Assembly (NCBI GenBank): GCA_966211795.1
Contig: CBIHNW010000007.1
Coordinates: 62,001 to 126,000, forward strand
DNA from: 21-14-0-10-47-8 sp966211795
GTDB taxonomy: Bacteria; Bdellovibrionota; Bdellovibrionia; Bdellovibrionales; Bdellovibrionaceae
Direction: 5' to 3'
Length of the DNA: 64,000 nucleotides
This document shows positions 8,585-17,396 of the stretch, piece by piece. A model generated the notes under the pieces. It did not search any database, was not told where the DNA came from, and worked only from the letters and a program-made list of their open reading frames with translations. Position 1 is the first letter of the stretch. Each line of letters opens with the position of its first letter. The position numbers were made by a program, and so were the translations under genes.

Positions 8585-8612
8585 TAAAAAGGCCCACATT
8601 TCTGTGAGCCTT
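8585..8612 (-). terminator. Rho-independent terminator of the LysM transglycosylase gene
   Basis: Read on the minus strand, AGGCTCAC and GTGGGCCT pair (one G-U) around a 6-nt loop and are followed by TTTTTATTT. It lies about 50 bp past the stop codon of the minus-strand gene. Confidence 0.75.
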
Positions 8613-8659
8613 TCTGTGGTCGCGAGCCCGAACTCGCGCACGAATTTGAATGACTTATA

Positions 8660-10294
8660 TTATGGGATCATAATTGTCTGGCCGGGTCTGAGCTTCTTGC
8701 CCTTGCTGAGATTTGCCGACAGGATTTCGTGTTCGGGGACGCCGAAATGATCGGCGATCTTTCGCCAGTTGTCACCGCGACGGACGCGGTAAGAAATCGG
8801 CTGCACTTCGATGGCGCTTGGCATTCGCCCGTCAGCCACGGCTGCGCTCTGGGCTTTTTTCAGAGAGTCCGGACTTTCCAGCTCTTTCATCACCACCGAC
8901 AATTTTGATTTTGGAACCGATACGACCACCGTTTGCGGGATCGCGCGACCGCGCCCGCGAGCCGTGCGCGTGATGTGCGGATTGAAAATCTGCGTCTTCA
9001 AATCATCACCATCAAACCAACGCAGCAGATCCATGTAAGTCACCTTCAGTGGCAACTTCACATCGACTGAATCCAACGTCTGCGACCAAGCCACCGTGCC
9101 CAGATATTTTGGAGCATTGCTGGTGACTTCGAGTGCGGCCAGGAAGCTTGCATAAAAATTTCTTGAGGCAAAACCAAAACGCTGATTCTGCACTAGCTCG
9201 CCGATATCGCGGCTCTTGAATTTTTTGGTCACGCGCAGAACGCCTGAAGGACCATAATTATAACCGGTCAAAGCCAAGGGCCAGCTCTGCAGCATATTGT
9301 AATTGATGCGCAAAAGTTTCGCCGCCAATCGAGTCGCTTCCATCGGATGGTTGCGAAGATCGATCGCCGGATCACGCTTCATAAAGCCTTTCATGGTGTA
9401 AGGCATGATCTGCCACAAACCGCTGGCACCGACCTTGGACCGTGCTAATACGTTATAAGAACTTTCAACGAACGGCAGACGAACCAGCTCGACTGGCAGC
9501 CCAGCTTCGCGAAATACTTTTTCGAATTCTTCGATGTAACGACCCGAGAAATAAATTCCCTGGATCATGCGATCCTTTTGTCCGAGCTGGAAGCGCAGGC
9601 GGTTCTTCTTAGACGCCACGATGAACTTGTTCTTCTCGGTGATCTTGCTGTCGAAATAATCCCAGATCTTTTTTTCTTTTGCGGTCAGCGTGCTTGGATC
9701 TTTCAAATCATGAAATTTCTCGAGCATCGAGATCACGCGCTTCTTCGCTTCTTTCACCATGCGGACTTTGGCCGCTTCTTTTTGGTAGGTGTTCAGATCG
9801 GTGCGCATCGAGATCGAAGAGAAATCAAGCTCTTCATAGATCAGATCGATGTTATCCGAATCGTGCAGAACACCTTGATCCGTATTGTATTTCGAATAAA
9901 CGTCGATCCAGAATTTCACGTTCGTCTCGAGCCCCTTGGGCATGGCGAAAGTTTCGGACGAGTACCCCAAAGCCGAAGACTGCCCCGAAAAATCAGGCGC
10001 TTTCCAGGGTCGCGAGGTCGTCAGGTTTTTCTCGCCCGCGATGTCTTCGTGCGATACCGGCGTGTCTTCGTCAATCACCTGCGTGAACTTGGAATCTTCC
10101 GCTTCTTCCTGTTGCTGAGCTTTTTCTGCCATCTCTGATTTCGGAGCCTCGGTCATGTACTCGCTGGAAACGTCGACCACGAAGGGCACGCCGTTTTCTG
10201 TGAAATCATGTTTAATCGGGGTGTAGGGTCGCTCCTGCGCCATCGCGCTTGAGCCAACGTAAATAACAGACAATAAGACATTGAAATGCCGCAA
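8660..10294 (-). CDS. MltD-like lytic transglycosylase with C-terminal LysM domain
   Basis: A 544-residue exported murein hydrolase. It has a signal peptide (about residues 1-19), a long low-complexity Glu/Ala region, an SLT domain at roughly 265-400 with catalytic Glu in LPFVESSYN, followed by GASGLWQIMP and the TGYNYGPSG motif, and a C-terminal LysM (YRVRRGDNWRKIADHF to LRPGQTIMIP). The enzyme cleaves MurNAc-GlcNAc bonds forming 1,6-anhydro ends. It is closest to MltD by architecture. It stands alone with its own terminator and is upstream of nothing obviously co-transcribed. Confidence 0.9.
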   Translation of the reverse strand: MRHFNVLLSVIYVGSSAMAQERPYTPIKHDFTENGVPFVVDVSSEYMTEAPKSEMAEKAQQQEEAEDSKFTQVIDEDTPVSHEDIAGEKNLTTSRPWKAPDFSGQSSALGYSSETFAMPKGLETNVKFWIDVYSKYNTDQGVLHDSDNIDLIYEELDFSSISMRTDLNTYQKEAAKVRMVKEAKKRVISMLEKFHDLKDPSTLTAKEKKIWDYFDSKITEKNKFIVASKKNRLRFQLGQKDRMIQGIYFSGRYIEEFEKVFREAGLPVELVRLPFVESSYNVLARSKVGASGLWQIMPYTMKGFMKRDPAIDLRNHPMEATRLAAKLLRINYNMLQSWPLALTGYNYGPSGVLRVTKKFKSRDIGELVQNQRFGFASRNFYASFLAALEVTSNAPKYLGTVAWSQTLDSVDVKLPLKVTYMDLLRWFDGDDLKTQIFNPHITRTARGRGRAIPQTVVVSVPKSKLSVVMKELESPDSLKKAQSAAVADGRMPSAIEVQPISYRVRRGDNWRKIADHFGVPEHEILSANLSKGKKLRPGQTIMIP

Positions 10295-10337
10295 GTTCAG
10301 CCTCCATCCTTGGAACGCAATTTCAGAATCAGCTTTT

Positions 10338-11768
10338 TTAATCCACTAAAGCGGTTGCCAGCCGATCGAAGAGCGCTCGTACTTGAGCTTCATCGGCAGA
10401 ACCATTGTAAATAAACACGAAGGGAATGACAGTTCCATCACTTCGTCCAGCAAATCCGCCAAGCGCCACGACTCCGGTCAGGAATCCCGTCTTCGCACGC
10501 ACCCACCTTTCGGCCGGAGTTCCGACCATGCGCTTTTTCAGCGTGCCGTCGATGCCCGCAATCGGCAACGAGGTGACGAATTCCGGTTGATACCGAAATT
10601 GGGTGCGCATGTCATTCAAGACCCGCCAAAGGGCTTGCGCCGCCATCTTATTCTCGCGAGTTAATCCCGAAGGATTTTGCAACTCGTACTGCGAGGCCGG
10701 GACGCCGATTTTTTGCAGATACTCGCGCAGCACGTTCATTCCTTTTTCGATCGTGCCCGGAGGATTCTGTGCCGCCGCCATATTCTTGGTCAGCATTTCG
10801 GCAATGTAATTGTTCGAAAATTTATTCATGTCCGCCAAGATGTCTTGGATCGGCTTGCCTTCCGCTTCGGCAATCAGCTTGGCGCTACCCGGGGTCACGC
10901 CCGTCTTGATCGCGCCTTTGATCTCGATGCCCCGTTGCTGCATGAACGAGCGCAAATTGTATCCGACCCACAAATCCGGCTGAGTGATATTTTTGTAGAC
11001 CACCACTTCTTTCGAATCGAGCGCGATTTTTCCGGTGACCGTGACCACGTCGCCGGGTCCCTTGGTGGCTTCATCGCGATCCACTTCGACACCCGTCTTA
11101 CCGCCATGTCCGGTGGTCTCGACTTTGGCTCGCAGCTGGATGTATTGATTTTCCGGATCGGCAAAAACAATCGCCGGGTCCCCTGCTTTTTTTCCGGGAC
11201 GAACGAAGATATTCACCGAGTTCCAATTGAAAGACATCGCCCCCGTCGGCGCATCGTAAGCGCGATCAACCCGCTCTTTTTGTCGGCTGGGATCAAAGCG
11301 CAGTTTATCAAAGAGACTGTCATCGACGATCAAGTCCCCTTCGATGATTTTCACTCCGGTTCGGGTCAAAACATTGACCAGGTACCACATCGTCTCGGAA
11401 ACGAAGCCCGGATCTCCACCGCCCCGCAAAATCAAATCGCCCTTGAGCGTTCCATTTTCAATGGTGGCCGTGCTCCACAAACTGGTTTTAAATTTCGTAC
11501 CCGGAGGAAATTGCGAAATCGCCGCCGCTGCCGTCACCAATTTGGTGATCGATGCCGGAATCATTTTCTTGTCCGCGTTTTTCTGAAAGATAACCTGCGC
11601 TTCGCCTTCGCCGCCGGCCACGTACAAACCGAAATTTGAGACTGGAAACTTGGATTTCTCGATTATTTGCTCAAGTTTTTTTCCATGTGCCGTCACCCAA
11701 CTTGCATCCAATGCCCACGCATTTGCACCCAGGGTGCAAACCAAGAGAACCCAAAACTTCATGTCCAA
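10338..11768 (-). CDS. dacB: D-alanyl-D-alanine carboxypeptidase/endopeptidase, PBP4 (DacB) family
   Basis: A periplasmic class C PBP of 476 residues with an N-terminal signal peptide (cleavage near Ala19). The three penicillin-binding motifs are PASITK (S73, K76), SNN in the NKFSNNYIAEM segment near residue 310, and KTG in RAKTGFLTG near 425. The insertion between the first and second motifs is typical of the S13 peptidase family. It would trim or hydrolyse peptide cross-links; in Bdellovibrio such enzymes remodel prey and own walls (family knowledge, not shown here). Start could be the first or third codon Met. Confidence 0.93.
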   Translation of the reverse strand: MDMKFWVLLVCTLGANAWALDASWVTAHGKKLEQIIEKSKFPVSNFGLYVAGGEGEAQVIFQKNADKKMIPASITKLVTAAAAISQFPPGTKFKTSLWSTATIENGTLKGDLILRGGGDPGFVSETMWYLVNVLTRTGVKIIEGDLIVDDSLFDKLRFDPSRQKERVDRAYDAPTGAMSFNWNSVNIFVRPGKKAGDPAIVFADPENQYIQLRAKVETTGHGGKTGVEVDRDEATKGPGDVVTVTGKIALDSKEVVVYKNITQPDLWVGYNLRSFMQQRGIEIKGAIKTGVTPGSAKLIAEAEGKPIQDILADMNKFSNNYIAEMLTKNMAAAQNPPGTIEKGMNVLREYLQKIGVPASQYELQNPSGLTRENKMAAQALWRVLNDMRTQFRYQPEFVTSLPIAGIDGTLKKRMVGTPAERWVRAKTGFLTGVVALGGFAGRSDGTVIPFVFIYNGSADEAQVRALFDRLATALVD

Positions 11769-11835
11769 CCTCGTGTTATGCCTTTCATGCTAAAGGCCGC
11801 TTGAAGCGCAGGCAATCACGAAGTATGTTCTTTTC

Positions 11836-12735
11836 ATGCCTGCCGCAAAACCACTTTTGTTTTTGGTTGATGATGAATCCGCAACGCTCTCGGCACTCGA
11901 GAGATTGTTTCGCCAAGATTTTGAAACGCGATCCTTCACCAATCCCGAAACCGCCTTGCAAAACATTGCTGAATCACAGCCGGCTTTGGTCCTGACCGAT
12001 TCGACGATGCCGGAAATGAACGGGCTTGAGCTGCTTCGCCGGATTCGCGTTTCCCATCCCACGACGTTGCGGGTTTTGCTGTCGGGACAAATCGCTTCCG
12101 AAGAATTGTCCGCGGCGATCAATCAAGGCTTGATTCATCGCTTTTTCGTCAAGCCCTGGGAAAACGAAGTTTTGAAACTGCAAATCCTGGAATGCCTGCA
12201 GCAGCAAAAAGCTTTGATCGAACGAGATCAGTTGGCGACTTTGGCTTTGTCCGATCCGATCACGGGCCTGGGCAATCATCGCTTCTTTCAGGATCAATTG
12301 CGCGTCGAGATCGAACGTGCGAAACGACATCAGCGCATCGTTAGTTTGTTGATGATGGATGTGGATCATTTCAAATCTTGGAATGATCAATACGGACATC
12401 CCGCCGGCGATCAATTGCTCAAAGAGGTCGCCGCCTTATTGCAACAAGGTCTGCGCACCATCGACTGGATCGCCCGTTACGGTGGTGACGAATTCGCGAT
12501 GATTTTGCCGGACACAAACACCAAGTACTCTTTGGAAATTGCCGAACGATTGCGAAATAAGTTTTCCTCCCTTCACCAAGGTCCTGTTCAGGTCTCATTA
12601 AGCTTTGGGATCGCGACCTTCCCCGATCACGCGTCCACAGCGAAAGAGTTGATTTCGTGCGCGGACAAGGCTCTTTACCAGGCCAAAAAAGAGGGTCGCA
12701 ATCAATCCAGGATTGCAGCACTCACCACTTCCTAG
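11836..12735 (+). CDS. Response regulator with GGDEF diguanylate cyclase domain
   Basis: A 299-residue cytoplasmic protein. The receiver domain (about 7-125) has the acidic pair VDDE, phospho-acceptor D55 in LTDSTMPEMNG, and the K of FVKPWE at 106. The GGDEF domain follows with DPITGLGNHRFF and an intact catalytic GGDEF at 216-220. RxxD at 207-210, five residues before GGDEF, matches the inhibitory I-site, so product feedback is predicted. It therefore likely makes cyclic-di-GMP in response to phosphorylation. No histidine kinase is adjacent. Confidence 0.93.
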   Translation: MPAAKPLLFLVDDESATLSALERLFRQDFETRSFTNPETALQNIAESQPALVLTDSTMPEMNGLELLRRIRVSHPTTLRVLLSGQIASEELSAAINQGLIHRFFVKPWENEVLKLQILECLQQQKALIERDQLATLALSDPITGLGNHRFFQDQLRVEIERAKRHQRIVSLLMMDVDHFKSWNDQYGHPAGDQLLKEVAALLQQGLRTIDWIARYGGDEFAMILPDTNTKYSLEIAERLRNKFSSLHQGPVQVSLSFGIATFPDHASTAKELISCADKALYQAKKEGRNQSRIAALTTS

Positions 12736-12759
12736 ATAAACTAAAGCCTCACCACAAGG

Positions 12760-13764
12760 ATGTTGGCGTCTATGAAAAAGCGCGAATGGCTTATTGTTTT
12801 TCTTCCCCTGATCGCCACTTGGTTCGTCGACTTCATCACGAAAAAGTGGGCCAGTCAGATGTTGGAACCCAAGGACTATGGATTCCTGCATTTTATTTTG
12901 CACCACAATCCGGGTGCGATGCTGGGCTTGTTTTCGGACCTTCCGCCCGAACTGCGAATCGTTTCGTTGTCGACCGGCGGCGCCTTTCTTTTTTGCACTT
13001 ACGCTTTGATTCAGTACCTGCTGCCGATCAAATCCCTGACCCTGCGAAGCGGACTGTCGACTTTGTTGGGCGGAATTTTAGGCAACGTCACCGACCGCAT
13101 TCTGTACGGACACGTCGTGGACTTTATCGTCTTTCGCGTCGGTAATTTAATGAGCCCGGCCTTCAATCTCGCCGATGCTTTGCAATGGGTGGGATATGGT
13201 TTGATCGTGTACTCGATCATCAAAGAAGGAAATCTTCTGTGGCCCGAATTCAATGCGCGGCGACGCTATTGGATCAATCCCCGCTTTCAGCTCAAGTACT
13301 GCTTTTTCCTGATGGGCGTGGGTTTCGGTCTGGGTCTCATCTCGGTGGTTTTTTCTTACACCTACCTGCGCGTGACGATGATCGAACTGACGGGAGACAA
13401 CCGTTTGATCCTGGATAAATTCCTGGTTCCATTCACCATCACCTTCGGCATCATCATTCTGGGTTTCTGCATCGGACTTTTCACCGTCGGCAAAATCATC
13501 TCGCACAAAATCGCGGGACCGATTTACGCCTTCGAAAAGTTTTTGGCCGATAGCATGGAGGGCAAGAACCGTCCCTTCAAATTGCGCTCAAAGGACGAAT
13601 TCAAACATCTCGAAGACATGGCCCTGAAATTTCAACAGTTCCTGATTGATCACGGAAATCTTTCGGCCAAACAAAACACCGAATCGATCGCCGCCGATGA
13701 AGCCGAAGTTCAAGGCGCCATCGTCGCCGAAAAAGCCGAACAGGCTCTGCTTAAAGGTTCATAG
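12760..13764 (+). CDS. lspA: Signal peptidase II (LspA) fused to a two-helix membrane unit and HAMP domain
   Basis: Residues 1-165 are a lipoprotein signal peptidase: HHNPGAMLGLFS near 48-59, catalytic D112 in GGILGNVTDR and D139 in FNLADALQW, and four membrane helices. Instead of ending there, the 334-residue protein has two further helices (about 181-203 and 222-243) separated by a short loop, and a HAMP-like domain at 244-296 (KIAGPIYAFEKF and SKDEFKHLEDM). A Glu/Ala-rich tail follows. Normal LspA is about 160-170 residues. No frame interruption is seen between the parts. Either ATG (12760 or 12772) could start the protein. It follows the GGDEF gene by 24 bp and may be co-transcribed. Confidence 0.88.
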   Translation: MLASMKKREWLIVFLPLIATWFVDFITKKWASQMLEPKDYGFLHFILHHNPGAMLGLFSDLPPELRIVSLSTGGAFLFCTYALIQYLLPIKSLTLRSGLSTLLGGILGNVTDRILYGHVVDFIVFRVGNLMSPAFNLADALQWVGYGLIVYSIIKEGNLLWPEFNARRRYWINPRFQLKYCFFLMGVGFGLGLISVVFSYTYLRVTMIELTGDNRLILDKFLVPFTITFGIIILGFCIGLFTVGKIISHKIAGPIYAFEKFLADSMEGKNRPFKLRSKDEFKHLEDMALKFQQFLIDHGNLSAKQNTESIAADEAEVQGAIVAEKAEQALLKGS

Positions 13765-13837
13765 AATTGCCCTAGGATTCGTAGAAATTTCTGGAGAATT
13801 CGCAGAGTTCAATTTCCTCGCGGCGGCCGCGCCTGGG

Positions 13838-14671
13838 TTAGGCGTAAACGACGGCCGCGTCTTTGATTTTTCCGAGGTAAAAACGTTTGGCGGCGGCATC
13901 GCGGTGGCACATGGCCATCACGTAATCTCCGTCTGGATTTCGCACCAAACCTTGCGGCGTAATTCGACGGGTTTCGTTTTTCTGACTGCCACCATCGTAG
14001 ACGATATCCATGCTCTGATTTCCCTGAATGGCTTCGACGATCTTATTGATCAGCACTTCGTTCGAATGAAACGCGCTGTACTTTTCCCACTTCAGCTCTT
14101 TGCCGACAACCTTATAGATTTCGGAAAGCTGGGTCAGTGGCCCCAGACGATTCATGCACTCGAGTCCCACGTGCAAACAAGCCCGTGCATCATCCAAAGC
14201 GCGGTGAGCGGTGCCGCCATCCAACTTCAAAACGCCGATCAAGGTCTGTAATTTATGGTTCACGCTTTCGTGAATGATCTTTCGCGCGAGCAAGCTGGTG
14301 CAAAGCGCGGGCTCAGCCGGAAACGGAATTTTGTTCTTCTCAAAATCCACGGCCATAAATCCCATATCAAATGGCGCATGATGAGCCATCAAAATCGAGC
14401 CTTCAAAAAAATTCCGGATCTCGCTGACCTTATCTTTCATCAGTGGCGCATCCGCCACCATTTCATTGCTGATGCCATGAATGCCGATGATAAAATCTGA
14501 CATCGGTTTGGAAGGCTTTAAAAGTGTTTGGTAAGACGCGATTTCCTTGCCGCCCTTCCATTTGACGGCGCCGAATTCGACGACCTCGGATCCCAAGGGG
14601 TAAGCGCCAGAGGTTTCGGTATCAAAAGCGACAAATTCGTATTCGGTCCAGGGCAAGGTGAGATCGAGCAT
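13838..14671 (-). CDS. DnaQ-like 3-5 prime exonuclease fused to a WYL-like domain
   Basis: The first 180 residues form a DEDDh exonuclease: FDTET (D17, E19), HHAPFDMGF around 97-105, and H156/D161 in HRALDDA. Residues about 208-270 resemble a WYL domain, with a conserved Tyr, paired Arg (ETRRITPQGLV), and the closing RFYLGKI segment. DnaQ-type domains proofread or trim DNA or RNA; WYL domains bind single-stranded nucleic acid or nucleotides in transcription factors and CRISPR/defence proteins. The fusion suggests an exonuclease with a ligand- or ssDNA-sensing module. It is convergent with lspA and divergent from the barrel gene at 14774. Confidence 0.85.
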   Translation of the reverse strand: MLDLTLPWTEYEFVAFDTETSGAYPLGSEVVEFGAVKWKGGKEIASYQTLLKPSKPMSDFIIGIHGISNEMVADAPLMKDKVSEIRNFFEGSILMAHHAPFDMGFMAVDFEKNKIPFPAEPALCTSLLARKIIHESVNHKLQTLIGVLKLDGGTAHRALDDARACLHVGLECMNRLGPLTQLSEIYKVVGKELKWEKYSAFHSNEVLINKIVEAIQGNQSMDIVYDGGSQKNETRRITPQGLVRNPDGDYVMAMCHRDAAAKRFYLGKIKDAAVVYA

Positions 14672-14773
14672 CCGATCAAGCTAACAAACCTCCTGATGAA
14701 AGTCCAGGCCGCGATCGAGAACGGTGCGACCTAGGATTTTCTCGGATATGATTTTTTCAGGAGTGCATCCACC

Positions 14774-15472
14774 GTGATCAACAGCTCAAATCGTTTTATT
14801 CTTCCCTTGCTGGGTGCTTTGTTATGCACCACTTTTTCAACATTGTCTGGCGCTCAACAAAGAGGCCCCACGGCTTCAAAAATGTACGGCGAAGTGAGCC
14901 TGCAATCTGATTACGTCGACAAGGGACTGACTCAATCCAATAAAACGATTTCCATTGGCGCCGAGGCCGGATATTGGTTCGGCGGCCAGGGCCGCATCGG
15001 CATGCACGCCAACAGCGTGAACTATGTCAACGAAAGCGCCACCGTCGAGCTCGCCGGTTTTGGCGAATATCGATTCGTCTTCACACCCAACACAGACCTG
15101 CGAATTCGCAATGATCTCTTTCGTTATTTCTCCGACAGCACTCGCAGCAAGGTCGCCGTGCTCTTAGATCAGAATTTTTTTGATTATCACGTTCTGCTCT
15201 TTCGCGAAGATAATTTCGAGGGCACCAAAAAACCCCGCAACTGGTTCGCCTTCCACAAGGACTGGATTTACTCTCCATCCCTGCAAATCAACACGACAGT
15301 CGGTTATTCGATGGTCGAAGATTACGACAACTATTTCGACACCCGCGCCGGCCTGACCTACTTGACTGGAAATGTTTCGGCGTCGGTGTTCAACACCTAC
15401 GTTTCAAACAACTCGCAATTTGGCGACAAAGCCGACACCGCATTTTTCGTTGCCGTCGCCGCCAAATTTTAG
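14774..15472 (+). CDS. TorF-like outer-membrane porin family protein
   Basis: A 232-residue exported protein with a signal peptide (about 1-27, ending SGAQQ). The mature part is made of alternating amphipathic strands, starting YGEVSLQSDYVDKGLTQSN, which resembles the TorF/Gcw_chp family, and ends with a Phe (VAAKF) as outer-membrane barrels do. A transport substrate cannot be assigned. It is a single gene, convergent with motB. Confidence 0.75.
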   Translation: MINSSNRFILPLLGALLCTTFSTLSGAQQRGPTASKMYGEVSLQSDYVDKGLTQSNKTISIGAEAGYWFGGQGRIGMHANSVNYVNESATVELAGFGEYRFVFTPNTDLRIRNDLFRYFSDSTRSKVAVLLDQNFFDYHVLLFREDNFEGTKKPRNWFAFHKDWIYSPSLQINTTVGYSMVEDYDNYFDTRAGLTYLTGNVSASVFNTYVSNNSQFGDKADTAFFVAVAAKF

Positions 15473-15484
15473 CGTTCCGCCAGT

Positions 15485-16372
15485 TTATTTCTTCTTTTTC
15501 TGAGTGGCCGCTTGCTTCACGAAATTATCGTAGACCGACATGTCGGTGTTGGTGGCACCAAAGGCGGTTTCGAGCTTGCGCGGTTTTTGGCCGTTTGATT
15601 TGACTTCTTTTTGACGGACCTCGAGCTTGATAAAGCCTGGGGGACGAGCCGCCTGGCCTTCGACGAAACCCTTCTTATCTTCGACACGCGTGACGCCATC
15701 GACAGAGTTGGTGTTGTGTTCCAAAGAAGCTTCGATTTTTTTCTGCACCAGATCCAGTCGCTCGCTCGCAACCTTTTTGGCGTTGTCGGAATTGCTTCCC
15801 GCCACGGATTGATTGAACAGCAATGACGACACCTTCACGTTCGAATCTTCCAGCCCCGTGGTGATCCCTTTGATCTTGTCCATCACCGCGATGAATTGCG
15901 CGCTCGGATTGGCGGTGCCGGGCTCGAACAATTGATAATCTGGGATGATAAATTCGAAACCATCGGGATTGACCTGAACGTTCTTCGCCACGTCCTGCAT
16001 CTGATCTGCCAGATAAGCGGTCACCACTTTTTGCGAACCCATATCCAAGAGATTCGGCGTCTTATCGATTGGCTCCATGAAACTTTGGAACGCTTTCATG
16101 GGCTCGTTCACGAGATCCAGAAACAATTTTTCCAGAGTGATCTCGACACCAAAATTCGAAAAATTATATTCAATGATGCTCGGAGTAGAAAAGTAATCAG
16201 AGACGGCTTTCTTTGTCTCCGCAGATTGCGCCAACAGCCACATAACCAGGAAGAAGCACATCAAGGCCGTCATAAAGTCCGCCAAAGCCACCTTCCACGA
16301 ACCACCATGGTGTCCCGCGGAATTGTAGATCTTCTTGATGACAATCGTTGTCCCTTTTTTCTCTGCGGCCAC
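15485..16372 (-). CDS. motB: Flagellar motor stator protein MotB
   Basis: MotB anchors the stator to peptidoglycan and forms the ion channel with MotA. The 295-residue protein has the N-terminal charged segment, GGSWKVALADFMTALM with proton-binding D32, one membrane helix, and a divergent OmpA-type periplasmic domain (FEFIIPDYQLFEPGTA; ASERLDLVQKKIE). The C-terminus is an unusual basic Lys-rich tail. It follows motA by 26 bp on the same strand. Confidence 0.93.
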   Translation of the reverse strand: MAAEKKGTTIVIKKIYNSAGHHGGSWKVALADFMTALMCFFLVMWLLAQSAETKKAVSDYFSTPSIIEYNFSNFGVEITLEKLFLDLVNEPMKAFQSFMEPIDKTPNLLDMGSQKVVTAYLADQMQDVAKNVQVNPDGFEFIIPDYQLFEPGTANPSAQFIAVMDKIKGITTGLEDSNVKVSSLLFNQSVAGSNSDNAKKVASERLDLVQKKIEASLEHNTNSVDGVTRVEDKKGFVEGQAARPPGFIKLEVRQKEVKSNGQKPRKLETAFGATNTDMSVYDNFVKQAATQKKKK

Positions 16373-16398
16373 TTGCCACTTCCCTTTTTATAAGCCGA

Positions 16399-17265
16399 TT
16401 ACGCAGCTTTCTTAATTTCCTTCGTTGCCTTATCCATTTCCTCGAATGATGGTCTCTCTTCCGGTTGGATCGAACGTCTCGCGTACTCGATGCAAACAAT
16501 TGGCGGAGCTCCCCGCTGCAAAGCCACCATCGCCGCTTTGATCGCGGATAAATATCGACCTTCAGCATCCAGGTCAGCGGCAACCTTCGTCGCGTTCGGA
16601 CCGATCAAACCGTAGGCAAGGAAAACCCCCAACATGGTTCCGACCAGGGCGCCCGCAACGGACTCACCGATCGCTTCGGTTCCTTCATTCAGTTTACCCA
16701 TCGTGATCACGATACCCAAGACCGCGGCAACGATTCCAAGACCCGGAACACCATCGGCCACCGCCTGAATGGCGTGCTGGGCTCCGTGTTCTTCCGAGTG
16801 AATCGCCTTGATATCCCCGTCCAACAGATCATCGACGTCATAGGGAGATAAATCCGCCGACAAAGTGATCTTCATCGTGTCGCACAGAAAGTGAACGGCA
16901 TGATGATTGTGCATGAAGCTTGGATAGGCCGAGAAAATTTCTGATTTGTCCGGAGTCTCGATGTGTTTCTCGACCGCTTGCGGACCATCTTTGCGAAACA
17001 ATTGAAACAGCTGAAACATCATTTGCAAAAGTTCGATGTAATCTTTTTTTGCCGGGCCTTTTGCAGACAAGGCCTTGATGCCCATCTTGAAACCCAATTT
17101 GATGGTCTTCATTGGATTGGCGATGATGTAACCGCCCAACGCGGCACCCAAGATGATCATCAGCTCGGTTGGTGCCGAGTGAATGATGACGCCGAACTTT
17201 CCTCCGTGGATCATGTATCCACCGAAGACCATGCCGAAGACCACGATAATGCCGACAAATCCCAT
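16399..17265 (-). CDS. motA: Flagellar motor stator protein MotA
   Basis: The 288-residue protein has four membrane segments and the MotA hallmarks: GGYIIANP after the second helix, the large cytoplasmic loop, and PGLGIVAAVLGIVITMG plus a GALVGTMLGVFLAYG helix. With MotB it forms the torque-generating proton channel. A sigma-28-like promoter lies just upstream at 17287-17314. Confidence 0.96.
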   Translation of the reverse strand: MGFVGIIVVFGMVFGGYMIHGGKFGVIIHSAPTELMIILGAALGGYIIANPMKTIKLGFKMGIKALSAKGPAKKDYIELLQMMFQLFQLFRKDGPQAVEKHIETPDKSEIFSAYPSFMHNHHAVHFLCDTMKITLSADLSPYDVDDLLDGDIKAIHSEEHGAQHAIQAVADGVPGLGIVAAVLGIVITMGKLNEGTEAIGESVAGALVGTMLGVFLAYGLIGPNATKVAADLDAEGRYLSAIKAAMVALQRGAPPIVCIEYARRSIQPEERPSFEEMDKATKEIKKAA

Positions 17266-17286
17266 GTTAACCTCTTCTACTTGGAG

Positions 17287-17314
17287 CTATCGGTCAAAAT
17301 CGCAGTGAAATTGA
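17287..17314 (-). promoter_or_regulatory. Candidate sigma-28 (FliA) promoter of motAB
   Basis: Read on the minus strand: TCAA, 15 nt, GACCGATAG. The consensus is TAAA-N15-GCCGATAA. The -10 shares CCGATA, and the spacing is exact. The flagellin gene has a similarly spaced GACCGAGG element. The site is 22 bp upstream of the motA ATG. Confidence 0.5.
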
Positions 17315-17396
17315 GAGTTTCAGCTTCAGCTTACTGACAATCAGGCCGAAAATCTGGTTGTGAGAGCCCCCGACCTCGACTAAAACTGATGGAAAT

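Noticed and set aside
8390..8587. Plus-strand 65-codon frame after hpt
   Set aside because: It is mostly the inverted repeat at 8479-8565 and has no ribosome site.
10677..11639. 320-codon plus-strand frame opposite dacB
   Set aside because: The PBP4 motifs on the minus strand are intact; the antisense product is Arg/Asp/His-rich and shadow-like.
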